A stretch of DNA of 64,000 nucleotides, taken from the NCBI GenBank assembly GCA_963696625.1, contig CAVOKZ010000033.1:1-64000 (forward strand), read 5' to 3'. Both the position numbers and the translations under genes were made by a program. The notes beneath the pieces were generated by a model. It saw only the letters and a program-made list of their open reading frames with translations, made no database searches and was not told where the DNA came from. Numbering within the stretch: the first letter of the stretch is position 1; each line of letters begins with the position of its first letter. The DNA comes from JAWVFN01 sp963696625 (lineage in GTDB: Bacteria > Actinomycetota > Thermoleophilia > Solirubrobacterales > 70-9). Shown one piece after another: positions 1 to 7,385 of the stretch.

Positions 1-418
1 CGCAATTTACCGGTGCCGGGAATACGGCTCTCGATGTCGTAGCCGAGTTTCTCGAATTCACGGTCGGTAGGATCGAAACCCAGACTGCGCTCGACCTCCA
101 TGACGACTGCGCGAGCGCGAGCGGCGCTGATCTGGGTATCGACCGGGGCAGTGGGTTCTACCGAGGTATGCCCGGCCATAGCATTGGATCAAACCCAACG
201 GAACCACCAAAAGGCCTCCCAGCACCACGGGCGGCAAAGGAGATATCTGGGCTTCGAGCTTTAGATCTTCCAGCCGCTTCTGCAGCCGCCCCTGAAGAAT
301 GTCTGCACGCTTGCGGGCCTCGCCGGAGTTCAGCTTGGCATTCGGTTTGCCGGCCTGCTCCTGAAGCTTGAGTTCTTCGGCACGATGGTCCCAGTAGGTG
401 ATTTCCTTGGTAAGCCGT
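1..418 (-). pseudogene. C-terminal fragment of a DUF3883-containing helicase, frameshifted and truncated at both ends
   Basis: On the minus strand, residues reading RLTKEITYWDHRAEELKLQ, then SGEARKRADILQGRLQKRL and LPPVVLGGLLVVPLGLI, match the tail of large SNF2-type helicases that carry a C-terminal DUF3883 domain. After a frameshift near 176-190 the reading resumes as AVVMEVERSLGFDPTDREF and KLGYDIESRIPGTGKLR, the start of DUF3883. The gene runs off the left edge of the window, and its N-terminal part is missing: recognisable helicase sequence stops at about 418, where an unrelated gene begins. The piece is clearly less GC-rich than its neighbours. Such helicases are common in defence islands, so one may lie to the left, but that is inference. 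Confidence 0.6.
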
Positions 419-773
419 GGAGCGAGGGCAACGGGAAGCTGAGAAGCTGCGAGAAGTCAAAGCTGCCCGCCGTCGCGAGCGCAGAGTTGATCGCGTCGCA
501 GGCGGGCTGGGGCAGCTGCGGGAGCTGACCGGGGTCGATCGCGGGGAACTGGGAGACGAGGTCGGCGAGCGACTTGCTCGCCACGCAGCGCGCCATCGCC
601 TTCTTGCGCCCGCCGTAGTGGGCGTTGAAGGAGGCGACGTCGGCCTTGCGCTGGGACTTGCACTTGGCCACGGCCTGCTTCGGCGACACCTTCGCCGCGG
701 ACGCGGGCGAGGCGGCGACGGCGAAGATCGCGGTTGAGCAGAGGACGGCGGCGAATGCGAGTTTTGGGTTCAT
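330..773 (-). pseudogene. Small secreted protein with signal peptide, 3' end replaced
   Basis: ATG at 773 opens a typical Sec signal (MNPKLAFAAVLCSTAIFAV, cleavage after ASPASA) followed by a short domain with Cys pairs (AKCKSQRKAD, MARCVASKSLADLVSQFP). The frame stays specific to this protein until about 420 and then continues out of frame through the helicase remnant to a stop at 330, so the last roughly 30 residues are probably not native. It resembles short secreted proteins seen in Solirubrobacterales; function unknown. A signal peptide and conserved Cys suggest a folded extracytoplasmic protein. Confidence 0.5.
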
Positions 774-889
774 GCAGCAAGATTCGGCACCGGCTACCGG
801 GCGCTTAACACGTTTGGACGGATGTCCGTGGAAGCCACCACAAGATCGGATGGAAACCCGGCCCTTGGCGACGCCTAGACTGGACACCA

Positions 890-1204
890 ATGGCCTCCCT
901 GCCTGGACGAATGGGTAGTGCCGCCTCGCGCGGCCACTGGCTTTCGCGCGGGCTGCTGCTGCTCACGCTGGCCGAGGTCGCGGTGCTGGTCAAGGAGCAC
1001 CTCGACCGGCTGACACCGAAGGAGCGTCAGCGCCTGGTCGAGATCGTCAAGTCCTCGAAGGGCAAGCCCTCGAACGTCTCCGAGCGCCAGCGCACCGAGA
1101 TCAAGGCGATGATCGAGAAGATCGGCCCGGCCGAGCTCGCCAAGGGAGTCGCCGGCAAGGCGACCGGCGGCTTCGGCGCCAAGGGCCGGCGCTACCGGGG
1201 CTAG
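890..1204 (+). CDS. Conserved small protein, 104 aa, function unknown
   Basis: The ORF encodes an N-terminal hydrophobic stretch (HWLSRGLLLLTLAEVAVLV, residues 15-34) and a basic helical region (RLTPKERQRLVEIVKSSKG) ending in a Gly/Arg tail. I recognise no catalytic motif. The first 15 residues could be trimmed if a later start is used. Its stop TAG shares the tetranucleotide CTAG with the stop of the convergent MBL-rhodanese gene, which supports both 3' ends. Confidence 0.6.
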   Translation: MASLPGRMGSAASRGHWLSRGLLLLTLAEVAVLVKEHLDRLTPKERQRLVEIVKSSKGKPSNVSERQRTEIKAMIEKIGPAELAKGVAGKATGGFGAKGRRYRG

Positions 1205-2565
1205 CTCGGCGCCGCGTCGAGTACGTCGCCGACCCCGCCGTCGACGACGTGGATGACTTGCTCGGCGCCCGCCCGCTGCAGGAGGCTGGCTCCGATCCCC
1301 GAGCGGTAGCCGATCCCGCAGGCGACGGCAACCGGGCGGCTCGGGTCGATGTCGCCGGGGATCTCCCGTAGGTCGCGAAGCTTGGCGTGGACGGATCCAT
1401 CGACCGACCGCTTCTTGAACGCGCCGTCGCTGCGGATGTCGACCAGTTGCAGTCCGTTGCGGTCGAGCCGGCCGGGCATGTCGGCCGCGGGGACGCGCTC
1501 GATGGCCTGGGTCGGCAGGCCCTCCTTCTCCCAGGCGGCCATGCCCCCGGCCAGGATCGCGGAGCCCGCCGGCGCTCCGACCGCGTTCGCGAGAGCCGCC
1601 GCGCGCCGGCCCTCCTCCTCGCCGGCGCCGACGAAGACGATGTCGCTGTCGGCGCCCACGGCGCGCACCAGCTCGGTGGCGAAGCCGGTCTTGCCCACGG
1701 GGATGCAGACGGCACCTGCGACGTGGGCGGCATCGGACTCCGGCGAGCGCCGCACGTCGACCGCGACGGCGCCATCGGCGAGCAGCTCGGCCGCCTCGGA
1801 GGCGCCAACCACGCTCGGCTCTCGCGCGCCGGCATCGAGGGGCCCGCGGTTGAGCTCGACGATCGCCTCTAAGTTGGCCGGCCGCTCGCCGAGGTCTCCG
1901 AGGATGCGCTCGACGAACTCTTCCTTGTCCATGCCGAGCAGCGGGCTGTGAGCCAGCTCGAACCCGAGGGTCGACGAGGTCTTGAGGTCGATGTCGGCCG
2001 AACCACAAGCCGAGCCCCGGACATGCCCGGGCCAGAGCTCCGTTTCCGGGCCCAGCCGCCCGAGCAGCGAGCTAAGGCCGTCGTAGATCAGCGGCGCCCC
2101 TTCCTCGCCTTCGATTGCAAGATCGGGACGGGCGACATCGCCGACCAGCAGCGAGTCGCCGGTGAGAACACCCCAGGGCTCGGGGCCGCGCGCCGTGTCG
2201 ATCACCTCGAGCACCGTGTGCTCGGGCCGGTGCCCGGGCAGGTGCACGGCGCGGATCACGACCTCGCCGAGCGCAACCTCGCCGCCGTCGGGCAGCGGCA
2301 CGTACTCGTAGGCCGGCTCAGCCGCAGGGTTGATGTGGATCGAGGCGCCGGTCGCCTCGACCAGGCGGCCGTGACCCGAGACGTGGTCCGCGTGGGTGTG
2401 GGTCTCGATCACGGCGGTGATGCGGACCCCGAAGCGCTCGGCCAGTTCGAGATAGACGGCGACGTCGAGACGAGGGTCGACCACGGCCGCGAGGGTGGCC
2501 TCGTCGTCACCGATCAGATACGACGCACAGCCGAGGTCTTCCTGGAGCACTTGCCGGAAGATCAT
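1201..2565 (-). CDS. MBL-fold persulfide dioxygenase-like protein with two rhodanese domains
   Basis: 454 aa. Residues 1-240 are a metallo-beta-lactamase domain of the ETHE1/Blh type: THTHADH metal motif, LPGHRPEH, and TGDSLLVGDVARPDL. Two rhodanese domains follow. The first lacks the catalytic Cys (FVGAGEEEGRRA where Cys-x4-Arg is expected); the second has it (VACGIGYRSG). Related enzymes oxidise glutathione persulfide or handle sulfane sulfur. ATG at 2565 lies 11 bp after the MMPL stop, so it is the last gene of the arsR operon. Persulfide chemistry is a family-based inference; the metal site is visible in the sequence. Confidence 0.85.
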   Translation of the reverse strand: MIFRQVLQEDLGCASYLIGDDEATLAAVVDPRLDVAVYLELAERFGVRITAVIETHTHADHVSGHGRLVEATGASIHINPAAEPAYEYVPLPDGGEVALGEVVIRAVHLPGHRPEHTVLEVIDTARGPEPWGVLTGDSLLVGDVARPDLAIEGEEGAPLIYDGLSSLLGRLGPETELWPGHVRGSACGSADIDLKTSSTLGFELAHSPLLGMDKEEFVERILGDLGERPANLEAIVELNRGPLDAGAREPSVVGASEAAELLADGAVAVDVRRSPESDAAHVAGAVCIPVGKTGFATELVRAVGADSDIVFVGAGEEEGRRAAALANAVGAPAGSAILAGGMAAWEKEGLPTQAIERVPAADMPGRLDRNGLQLVDIRSDGAFKKRSVDGSVHAKLRDLREIPGDIDPSRPVAVACGIGYRSGIGASLLQRAGAEQVIHVVDGGVGDVLDAAPS

Positions 2566-2576
2566 CTGGTCACAGC

Positions 2577-4685
2577 TTAGGCATGTCCGAAACGAACATC
2601 GGGGAGGACGTTCGCCGCCCAGCGCGGCAGGTACCAGGCCCACGGGCCGAGCAGGCGCAGCAGCACCGGCATCAGCAGCAGCCGGATCAGCATCGCGTCG
2701 AGCAGCACGGCGATTCCGAGGATGATCCCCATCTCCTTCGGCGGCAGCGGGCCGGAGAGGGCGAAGGTGAAGAAGACGGCCACCATCACGCCCGCGGCGG
2801 CGAAGATCACGCGGCCGGAATGGGCGAGACCACCGACCATCGCCTCCTTTGCGTCGTGGGTCCGATCCCAGTGCTCCTTCGCCGCCGAGAGCAGGAAGAC
2901 CGTGTAGTCCATCGAGATCGCGAAGATCATCGCGAAGAAGAACACGGGGGCCCAGGCGTCGAGGAATCCCTGGGGATCGAAACCCAGCGCCGAGTGCAGG
3001 GCGCCATCCTGGAAGATCCATTTTGCGATCCCGAATGCGGCGCCGGTCGCGAGCAGATTGGTGAGGACGCCCACGGCGGCGATCACCGGCGCCTGCAGGG
3101 CGACGAGCAGGAGGAGAAACCCGAGGACGAGGACGACCCCGATCACCAGCGGCGTCTTCGCCGACAGAGCGCGCTCGAGATCGTGGTTCTCGGCGACGGT
3201 GCCGCCGAGGGCGGCGCCCGCCGGCAACTCGCCGCGTAGGCGCTCGATCGTCTGCCCGACGGCCGGGTCCGAAGGATCCTCAGCCGGGATCACGGTGATC
3301 AGGGCGGTACCACTCGGCGCCCGCTGAGCCGGCATGACCTGGGCGATGCCGGGGTCGGCGGCCGCGACAGCGGCGACCTCCGCGGCGCTGCCCGCGGGGG
3401 CGGCGATCTGAAGCGGCCCGGTGGCCCCGGGCCCGAAGGCGCTCTGCACCTGCTCGTATCCGATCCGCGACGACTCGGACTCGGGCACGACCTTGATCGA
3501 GGGCATGGCGGTCTTCAGCTGCGTGACCGGGAAGGCGAAGACCGAAAGCAGGGCCAAGGCCGGGATGCCGTAGACCAGCGGCCGCCGCCACAGCCGCTCC
3601 CCCCAAGCCGCGAATCGCGCTGAACGGTGCTCGCCCGAGTGAACCCAGGGCAGCGAGACCTTGTCGACCTTCGGCCCGAGCTTGGCGAGCACAGCCGGCA
3701 GCAGGGTCAGGGTCGCGACGAGCACGAAGCTGACCGCGAGCAGAATCCCGAGGATCATCGATCGGAAGGCGGGGCTGGGGACGAACAGCACCGCGCTGAG
3801 GGAGATCAGCACCGTGGCTCCGGAGAATAGGACCGCCTTGCCGGCCGTGTCCATCGTCTGCGCAGTCGCCTCGACCGCCGAGAGCTTCGAGCCGAAGAAC
3901 GCCCCGCGGAACCGGTAGACGAGGAAGAGCGCGTAGTCGATGCCGAGGGCGAGGGTGAACATCAGCGCGAAGTTCATCGCCCAGATCGAGACCGGCGTCA
4001 CCTTCGTCGCGAGATAGAGCGAGCCGGCGGCCGAGATCAGGCCGACCATCGTCAGCATCAGCGGCAGCCCGGCGGCGACCAGCGAGCCGAAGGCCAGCAG
4101 CATGATCGCCAGGGTCACCGGCCAGGCGATGACCTCGGAGCGCAGCATCGCCTCGCGGTTGGAGGCGTTGAAGTCGGACCACATTCCGGCGGCGCCGGTG
4201 AGCTGGACGCTGACGTCGCCGCGCCCGGCGGCGGCGAGCGGCTCTTTGAGGTCGTCCGCGGCGCGGACCATCGCGTTCGAGTCGCGGGCGGCGCCGGCCT
4301 GGACGATCGCGGTGTGGCCGTCGGATGAGATCGAGGCGCCCGGCTGTGGCGGCGCCACCGTGCGGACCGCCGGGTCCGCGCGCAGGATCGCTTCGGTCCG
4401 CGAGATCGCCGCCTTGAAGCCGGGGTCGGCGACGGTCTCGCTCGGCGAGTGGACGACGGTCATCAGCCCGTAGGCGCCGAGCCCGGCGAAGTTCTTGTCG
4501 ATCAGCTTGCGGGCCTCGACCGACTGCGATCCGGTGGTCTCCCAGCCGGCGCCGGATAGGGCGGTCTCGACCCGGGGCGCGAGAACGCCGAGGCCGACCG
4601 CGATCAGCGCCCAGCCGATGATGACGGCGCGGAAGTGCGTCGCCGTGTAGCGACCGAGCCTGCCGATCGGGCCGACCTGGGTCAC
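2577..4685 (-). CDS. MMPL/RND-family transporter
   Basis: 702 aa. A GTG start at 4685 overlaps the TGA of the upstream DUF2892 gene (GTGA). Topology is classic for MMPL: TM1 (FRAVIIGWALIAVGLGVLA), a large extracytoplasmic loop, a TM bundle with IDYALFLVYRFR, a second loop, and a second bundle with SMDYTVFLLSAAKE. The family exports lipids, siderophores or hydrophobic compounds by proton motive force. Position inside an ArsR/DUF2892/MBL-rhodanese operon is unusual and suggests export of a thiol- or sulfur-stress-related compound; substrate unknown. Confidence 0.85.
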   Translation of the reverse strand: MTQVGPIGRLGRYTATHFRAVIIGWALIAVGLGVLAPRVETALSGAGWETTGSQSVEARKLIDKNFAGLGAYGLMTVVHSPSETVADPGFKAAISRTEAILRADPAVRTVAPPQPGASISSDGHTAIVQAGAARDSNAMVRAADDLKEPLAAAGRGDVSVQLTGAAGMWSDFNASNREAMLRSEVIAWPVTLAIMLLAFGSLVAAGLPLMLTMVGLISAAGSLYLATKVTPVSIWAMNFALMFTLALGIDYALFLVYRFRGAFFGSKLSAVEATAQTMDTAGKAVLFSGATVLISLSAVLFVPSPAFRSMILGILLAVSFVLVATLTLLPAVLAKLGPKVDKVSLPWVHSGEHRSARFAAWGERLWRRPLVYGIPALALLSVFAFPVTQLKTAMPSIKVVPESESSRIGYEQVQSAFGPGATGPLQIAAPAGSAAEVAAVAAADPGIAQVMPAQRAPSGTALITVIPAEDPSDPAVGQTIERLRGELPAGAALGGTVAENHDLERALSAKTPLVIGVVLVLGFLLLLVALQAPVIAAVGVLTNLLATGAAFGIAKWIFQDGALHSALGFDPQGFLDAWAPVFFFAMIFAISMDYTVFLLSAAKEHWDRTHDAKEAMVGGLAHSGRVIFAAAGVMVAVFFTFALSGPLPPKEMGIILGIAVLLDAMLIRLLLMPVLLRLLGPWAWYLPRWAANVLPDVRFGHA

Positions 4686-4921
4686 TGGGAGTCGCTTCGG
4701 GCGCAGGGGTAGATGCTCGACTCGAGACCGAAGACGCGCTTCAGCAAGATCGACGCCGGACAGCCGCCAACCAGCACGTAGAGCCACTGGTTGACGCCGA
4801 CGAACGCGGTCAGAAGCAGAAACCAGGGCGAGACGACCACGGCGAGGAGGACGCTGAGCAGCGTCATCGTCCCGGCGAGGGCGAAGAGCACGCGCTCGAG
4901 CGGCCAGCGCGAGGCACTCAT
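4682..4921 (-). CDS. DUF2892-type small membrane protein
   Basis: 79 aa with two hydrophobic segments (LFALAGTMTLLSVLLAVVV and FLLLTAFVGVNQWLYVLVG) and a PASILLKRVFGL end typical of DUF2892/YgaP-like inner-membrane proteins. Such proteins are often fused or adjacent to rhodaneses. Its ATG overlaps the arsR stop (ATGA) and its stop overlaps the MMPL GTG, so translation of all three is probably coupled. Confidence 0.8.
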   Translation of the reverse strand: MSASRWPLERVLFALAGTMTLLSVLLAVVVSPWFLLLTAFVGVNQWLYVLVGGCPASILLKRVFGLESSIYPCARSDSQ

Positions 4922-5283
4922 CTCGACTCGCCTTCGAGCAGCTCGCCGAGCTCGTCGAGCTCGCGGCGCAGGCCGTTGCAGACCTCTTCACAGAGCCCGA
5001 AGACAACGGGGTCGGCGATCGAGTAGACGGAGTAGTTGCCCTGCTTGCGGCGACCGACGATCCCGGCGCGCAGCATCACCCCGAGGTGCTTGGAGACGTT
5101 CTGCTGAGAGGCCCCGATGGCCTCCTGCAGCTCGGCCACGGTGGCTTCGCCGTCCTGGAGGATCTCGAGCAGGCGGATCCGCATCGGCTCACCGAGAATG
5201 CGGAAGCGCTCGGCGATGCGCTCGACGAGGAGCGGGGGGATCGGGTGGGGAAGGCCGTTCTTGGTTGCGGTCTTGGTTGCCAT
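4918..5283 (-). CDS. ArsR/SmtB-family transcriptional repressor
   Basis: 121 aa winged helix: LGEPMRIRLLEILQDGE, then recognition helix ASQQNVSKHLGVMLRAGIV and the wing RRKQGNYSVYSIAD. The last helix has a CxxxC pair (FGLCEEVCNGL), the likely sensor thiols; the N-terminal Cys of BigR/SqrR-type persulfide sensors is absent. ATG at 5283 is preferred to longer starts because the promoter and dyad lie just upstream. It heads an operon with DUF2892, MMPL and MBL-rhodanese and is divergent from osmC. Confidence 0.85.
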   Translation of the reverse strand: MATKTATKNGLPHPIPPLLVERIAERFRILGEPMRIRLLEILQDGEATVAELQEAIGASQQNVSKHLGVMLRAGIVGRRKQGNYSVYSIADPVVFGLCEEVCNGLRRELDELGELLEGESR

Positions 5284-5296
5284 GGGAGAGAGAATA

Positions 5297-5316
5297 ACAC
5301 AACTAAACAGTTGTGT
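5297..5316. promoter_or_regulatory. Perfect palindromic operator between arsR and osmC
   Basis: ACACAACT-aaac-AGTTGTGT is an exact 8+8 bp dyad with a 4-bp spacer, AT-rich in a GC-rich genome, centred between divergent genes. On the minus strand TATTCT (5296-5291) touches it and sits 7 nt before the arsR ATG; on the plus strand TAGTGT (5319-5324), preceded by TGC, sits 6 nt before the osmC ATG. It is the obvious ArsR binding site controlling both directions. Confidence 0.75.
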
Positions 5317-5330
5317 GCTAGTGTAGCTGT

Positions 5331-5780
5331 ATGGCAATGACCGCAACAGCAATGCCCTCGGGAACCGGACACCGGCACCGGGTCGACGTCAACGGGCGTC
5401 ATCAGATCGTCACCGACGAGCCCGCATCGCTCGGCGGCACCAACGAAGGCCCCGCGCCCCACGAGCTGGTGCCGGCGGCTCTAGCGTCGTGCGTCTCGAC
5501 GATGGTCTCGATGTACGCCAAACGCCACGGCTGGCGCAGCGACGTCTCGGTCGAGGTCAGCTACGAGCCCGAGGCGGAGCCCCCCAAGATCGATGTTGCC
5601 CTCATCCTGCCCCCGGGCCTCGACGAGGTCCAGGTGAAACGGCTTGAGCACGTCGCCGAGCATTGCCCGGTGCGGCGCGCGCTGGAGGCCGGATTCGCGA
5701 TCCGCGAAACGACGACGACCGCCCCCGGGGAGATCGAGGAGGCGGCCGTCGAGGTGGGCGGCGAAGTGGAAGCTGCCTAG
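5331..5780 (+). CDS. OsmC/Ohr-family peroxiredoxin-like protein
   Basis: 149 aa. The two family cysteines are present (AASCVSTMV near residue 62 and EHCPVRRAL near 106) and the GPAPHELVPAALASC motif is typical of OsmC/YhfA proteins that reduce organic or acyl peroxides. It is transcribed from the same palindrome-containing intergenic region as arsR. There is no Shine-Dalgarno before the ATG, and the putative -10 places the transcript start at or near the A of ATG. Confidence 0.85.
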   Translation: MAMTATAMPSGTGHRHRVDVNGRHQIVTDEPASLGGTNEGPAPHELVPAALASCVSTMVSMYAKRHGWRSDVSVEVSYEPEAEPPKIDVALILPPGLDEVQVKRLEHVAEHCPVRRALEAGFAIRETTTTAPGEIEEAAVEVGGEVEAA

Positions 5781-6466
5781 AGCTTGACCGCGCGTGAGGC
5801 AAGGTGGAGCCCGACCTTGCGCTTGACGCGCTGAAGCGCGTTGTCGACGGTCTTGGTGTCGCACTCGAGGCGTTCACCGATGACCTCATAGGAGTAGCCG
5901 TCGATGTAGAGGGCAAGCACGTGGCTCTCGAGCTCGGAGAGGACGCTCGTCAGGCAGCCCATGAGGCTGTCGAGCTCCTCGCTGGAGACGACCTGGTTGA
6001 CCGGGTCGTGTGCCTCGGGCCCGGGAAGGATCTCCTCGAGCGTCGTCTCGGAATCGCCGGCGGCCGCGGGGGTCTGGGCGAACGAGACGTACTGGTTCAG
6101 AGGGGTGTGCTTGTTGCGGGTCGCCGTCTTCACGGCGGTGATGATCTGACGCGTGATGCAGAGCTCGGCGAAGCCGCGGAAGCTGGCCTCGCGCTCGGGC
6201 TTGTAGTCGCGCACGGCCTTGAACAGGCCGAGCAGGCCCTCCTGGATCAGGTCGTCGGCGTCGCCGCCGAGCAGGAAGTACGAGCTCGCTTTGACCCGGA
6301 CGAAACGCCGGTAGCGGCGCACGATCTGGTCATAGGCCTCGGACTTGCCCTGTTTGGCGAGCGCGACGAGGTACTCGTCGTCGGGCCCGGGATAGCGCTT
6401 CTTGGCGGCTCCGCCCTGAGCGGGTGCGGGCGCCACTGTCTTCAATCCTTGGGTAGGTACGGCCAC
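5777..6466 (-). CDS. SigH-like sigma-70 family RNA polymerase sigma factor
   Basis: 229 aa. Region 2 is clear (YDQIVRRYRRFVRVKASSYF, then DADDLIQEGLLGLFKAVRDY and SFRGFAELCITRQIITAV), and region 4 ends in a helix-turn-helix (YSYEVIGERLECDTKTVDNALQRVKRKVG). It matches the sporulation-type SigH/sigma-30 group found in Thermoleophilia and Rubrobacter. Start is GTG at 6466 with AGGAGG six nt upstream. It shares a CTAG stop overlap with osmC. Confidence 0.85.
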   Translation of the reverse strand: MAVPTQGLKTVAPAPAQGGAAKKRYPGPDDEYLVALAKQGKSEAYDQIVRRYRRFVRVKASSYFLLGGDADDLIQEGLLGLFKAVRDYKPEREASFRGFAELCITRQIITAVKTATRNKHTPLNQYVSFAQTPAAAGDSETTLEEILPGPEAHDPVNQVVSSEELDSLMGCLTSVLSELESHVLALYIDGYSYEVIGERLECDTKTVDNALQRVKRKVGLHLASRAVKL

Positions 6467-6490
6467 AGCAACCTCCTAGCGGTTTGCGGT

Positions 6491-6519
6491 GGCGCCAAGT
6501 ACCTCCCCTGGTAGGCGCC
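6491..6519 (-). other. Leader hairpin upstream of the sigma factor
   Basis: GGCGCC-TACC / GGTA-ctt-GGCGCC can fold into a 10-bp stem with a 3-nt bulge inside the transcribed leader, about 20 nt before the AGGAGG of the sigma gene. It could influence ribosome access; no known riboswitch was recognised. Confidence 0.4.
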
Positions 6520-6582
6520 CTTTGTGCGGTGGCCCCGAGCTGCTTCAAAAGCTCAACCTGAGGTTCACCGTTATGGCCGAGC

Positions 6583-6610
6583 ACTATAAGGCGGAAACCG
6601 GCTATGTCAA
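6583..6610 (-). promoter_or_regulatory. Consensus-like promoter for the sigma factor gene
   Basis: On the minus strand a perfect TTGACA (6610-6605) is separated by 16 bp from TATAGT (6588-6583). The predicted start near 6576 leaves a leader of about 110 nt before the GTG. Confidence 0.7.
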
Positions 6611-6731
6611 GCCCTGCATGGACGCAAATGCAAGATCCCGTGCACGAGCCGTGTGTGCAGGGGGTTCTCCAGGCTCAAAAGCGGCGATTCGGCCCGGTTC
6701 CGTCGAGACGCCCTGGTACGAATTCGCGTAT

Positions 6732-7385
6732 CTAGGACTGTCGTTGGCGTACTGCTTCGAATAGGAGGACGGCCGCCGCGACCGACACGTTGAGGGACTC
6801 GATCTCGCCCCTGACGGGAATCGAGACGACCGCATCGCAGCTTTCGCGCACGCGGGGGCGGATCCCCTCCCCCTCTCCGCCGAGCACCAACACGCAGCGC
6901 CCCTTGAAGTCGACCTCGGTGTAGTCCGTGGCGCCGCCGGCCTCGGCGCCGTAGACCCAGGCGCCGGCGTCCTTGGCCTCGGCGATCCAGTCGGCGAGGT
7001 TGCGAACGCGGGCGATCGGCAGATGCTCGACGGCGCCGGCCGAGGCCTTGGCGACCGCCGCGGTCACCGCGGCGGCGCGGCGCTCGGGGATGACGACCCC
7101 GGTGGCGCCGGCGACCTCGGCGGCACGGCAGGCGGCGCCGAGGTTGTGGGGGTCCTGGACCTGGTCGAGGGCGAGGACGAGCGCGTCCTCGCCGGCGAGC
7201 AGCGACGCCGGGTCGGCGTACGGATAGGGGTCGACCTCGGCGACGATCCCCTGGTGCTCGGGCGAGCCGGCGATCCGCTCGAGTTCCTCTGCCGGGGTCT
7301 TCGGCGCCTCCCAAACCCGGTGGACCTTGCGCCGCCCCTTCTGCGCTTCCGCGACAGCCTGCTTTCCGTAGACGTGTTCAGCCAC
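6732..7385 (-). CDS. rlmB: 23S rRNA (guanosine-2'-O)-methyltransferase RlmB-type (SpoU family)
   Basis: 217 aa. An N-terminal substrate-binding region (VYGKQAVAEAQ) is followed by the SPOUT domain with motif 1 (LDQVQDPHNLGAACRAAEVAG), motif 2 (VLVLGGEGEGIRPRVRESCD) and motif 3 (IPVRGEIESLNVSVAAAVLLFEAVRQ). The GTG start overlaps the cysS 3' end by 8 bp. cysS-rlmB adjacency is widespread in Gram-positive bacteria. Confidence 0.9.
   Translation of the reverse strand: MAEHVYGKQAVAEAQKGRRKVHRVWEAPKTPAEELERIAGSPEHQGIVAEVDPYPYADPASLLAGEDALVLALDQVQDPHNLGAACRAAEVAGATGVVIPERRAAAVTAAVAKASAGAVEHLPIARVRNLADWIAEAKDAGAWVYGAEAGGATDYTEVDFKGRCVLVLGGEGEGIRPRVRESCDAVVSIPVRGEIESLNVSVAAAVLLFEAVRQRQS

Noticed and set aside
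6489..6764. 91-aa plus-strand ORF upstream of rlmB
   Set aside because: It crosses the sigma promoter and leader and has no family features.
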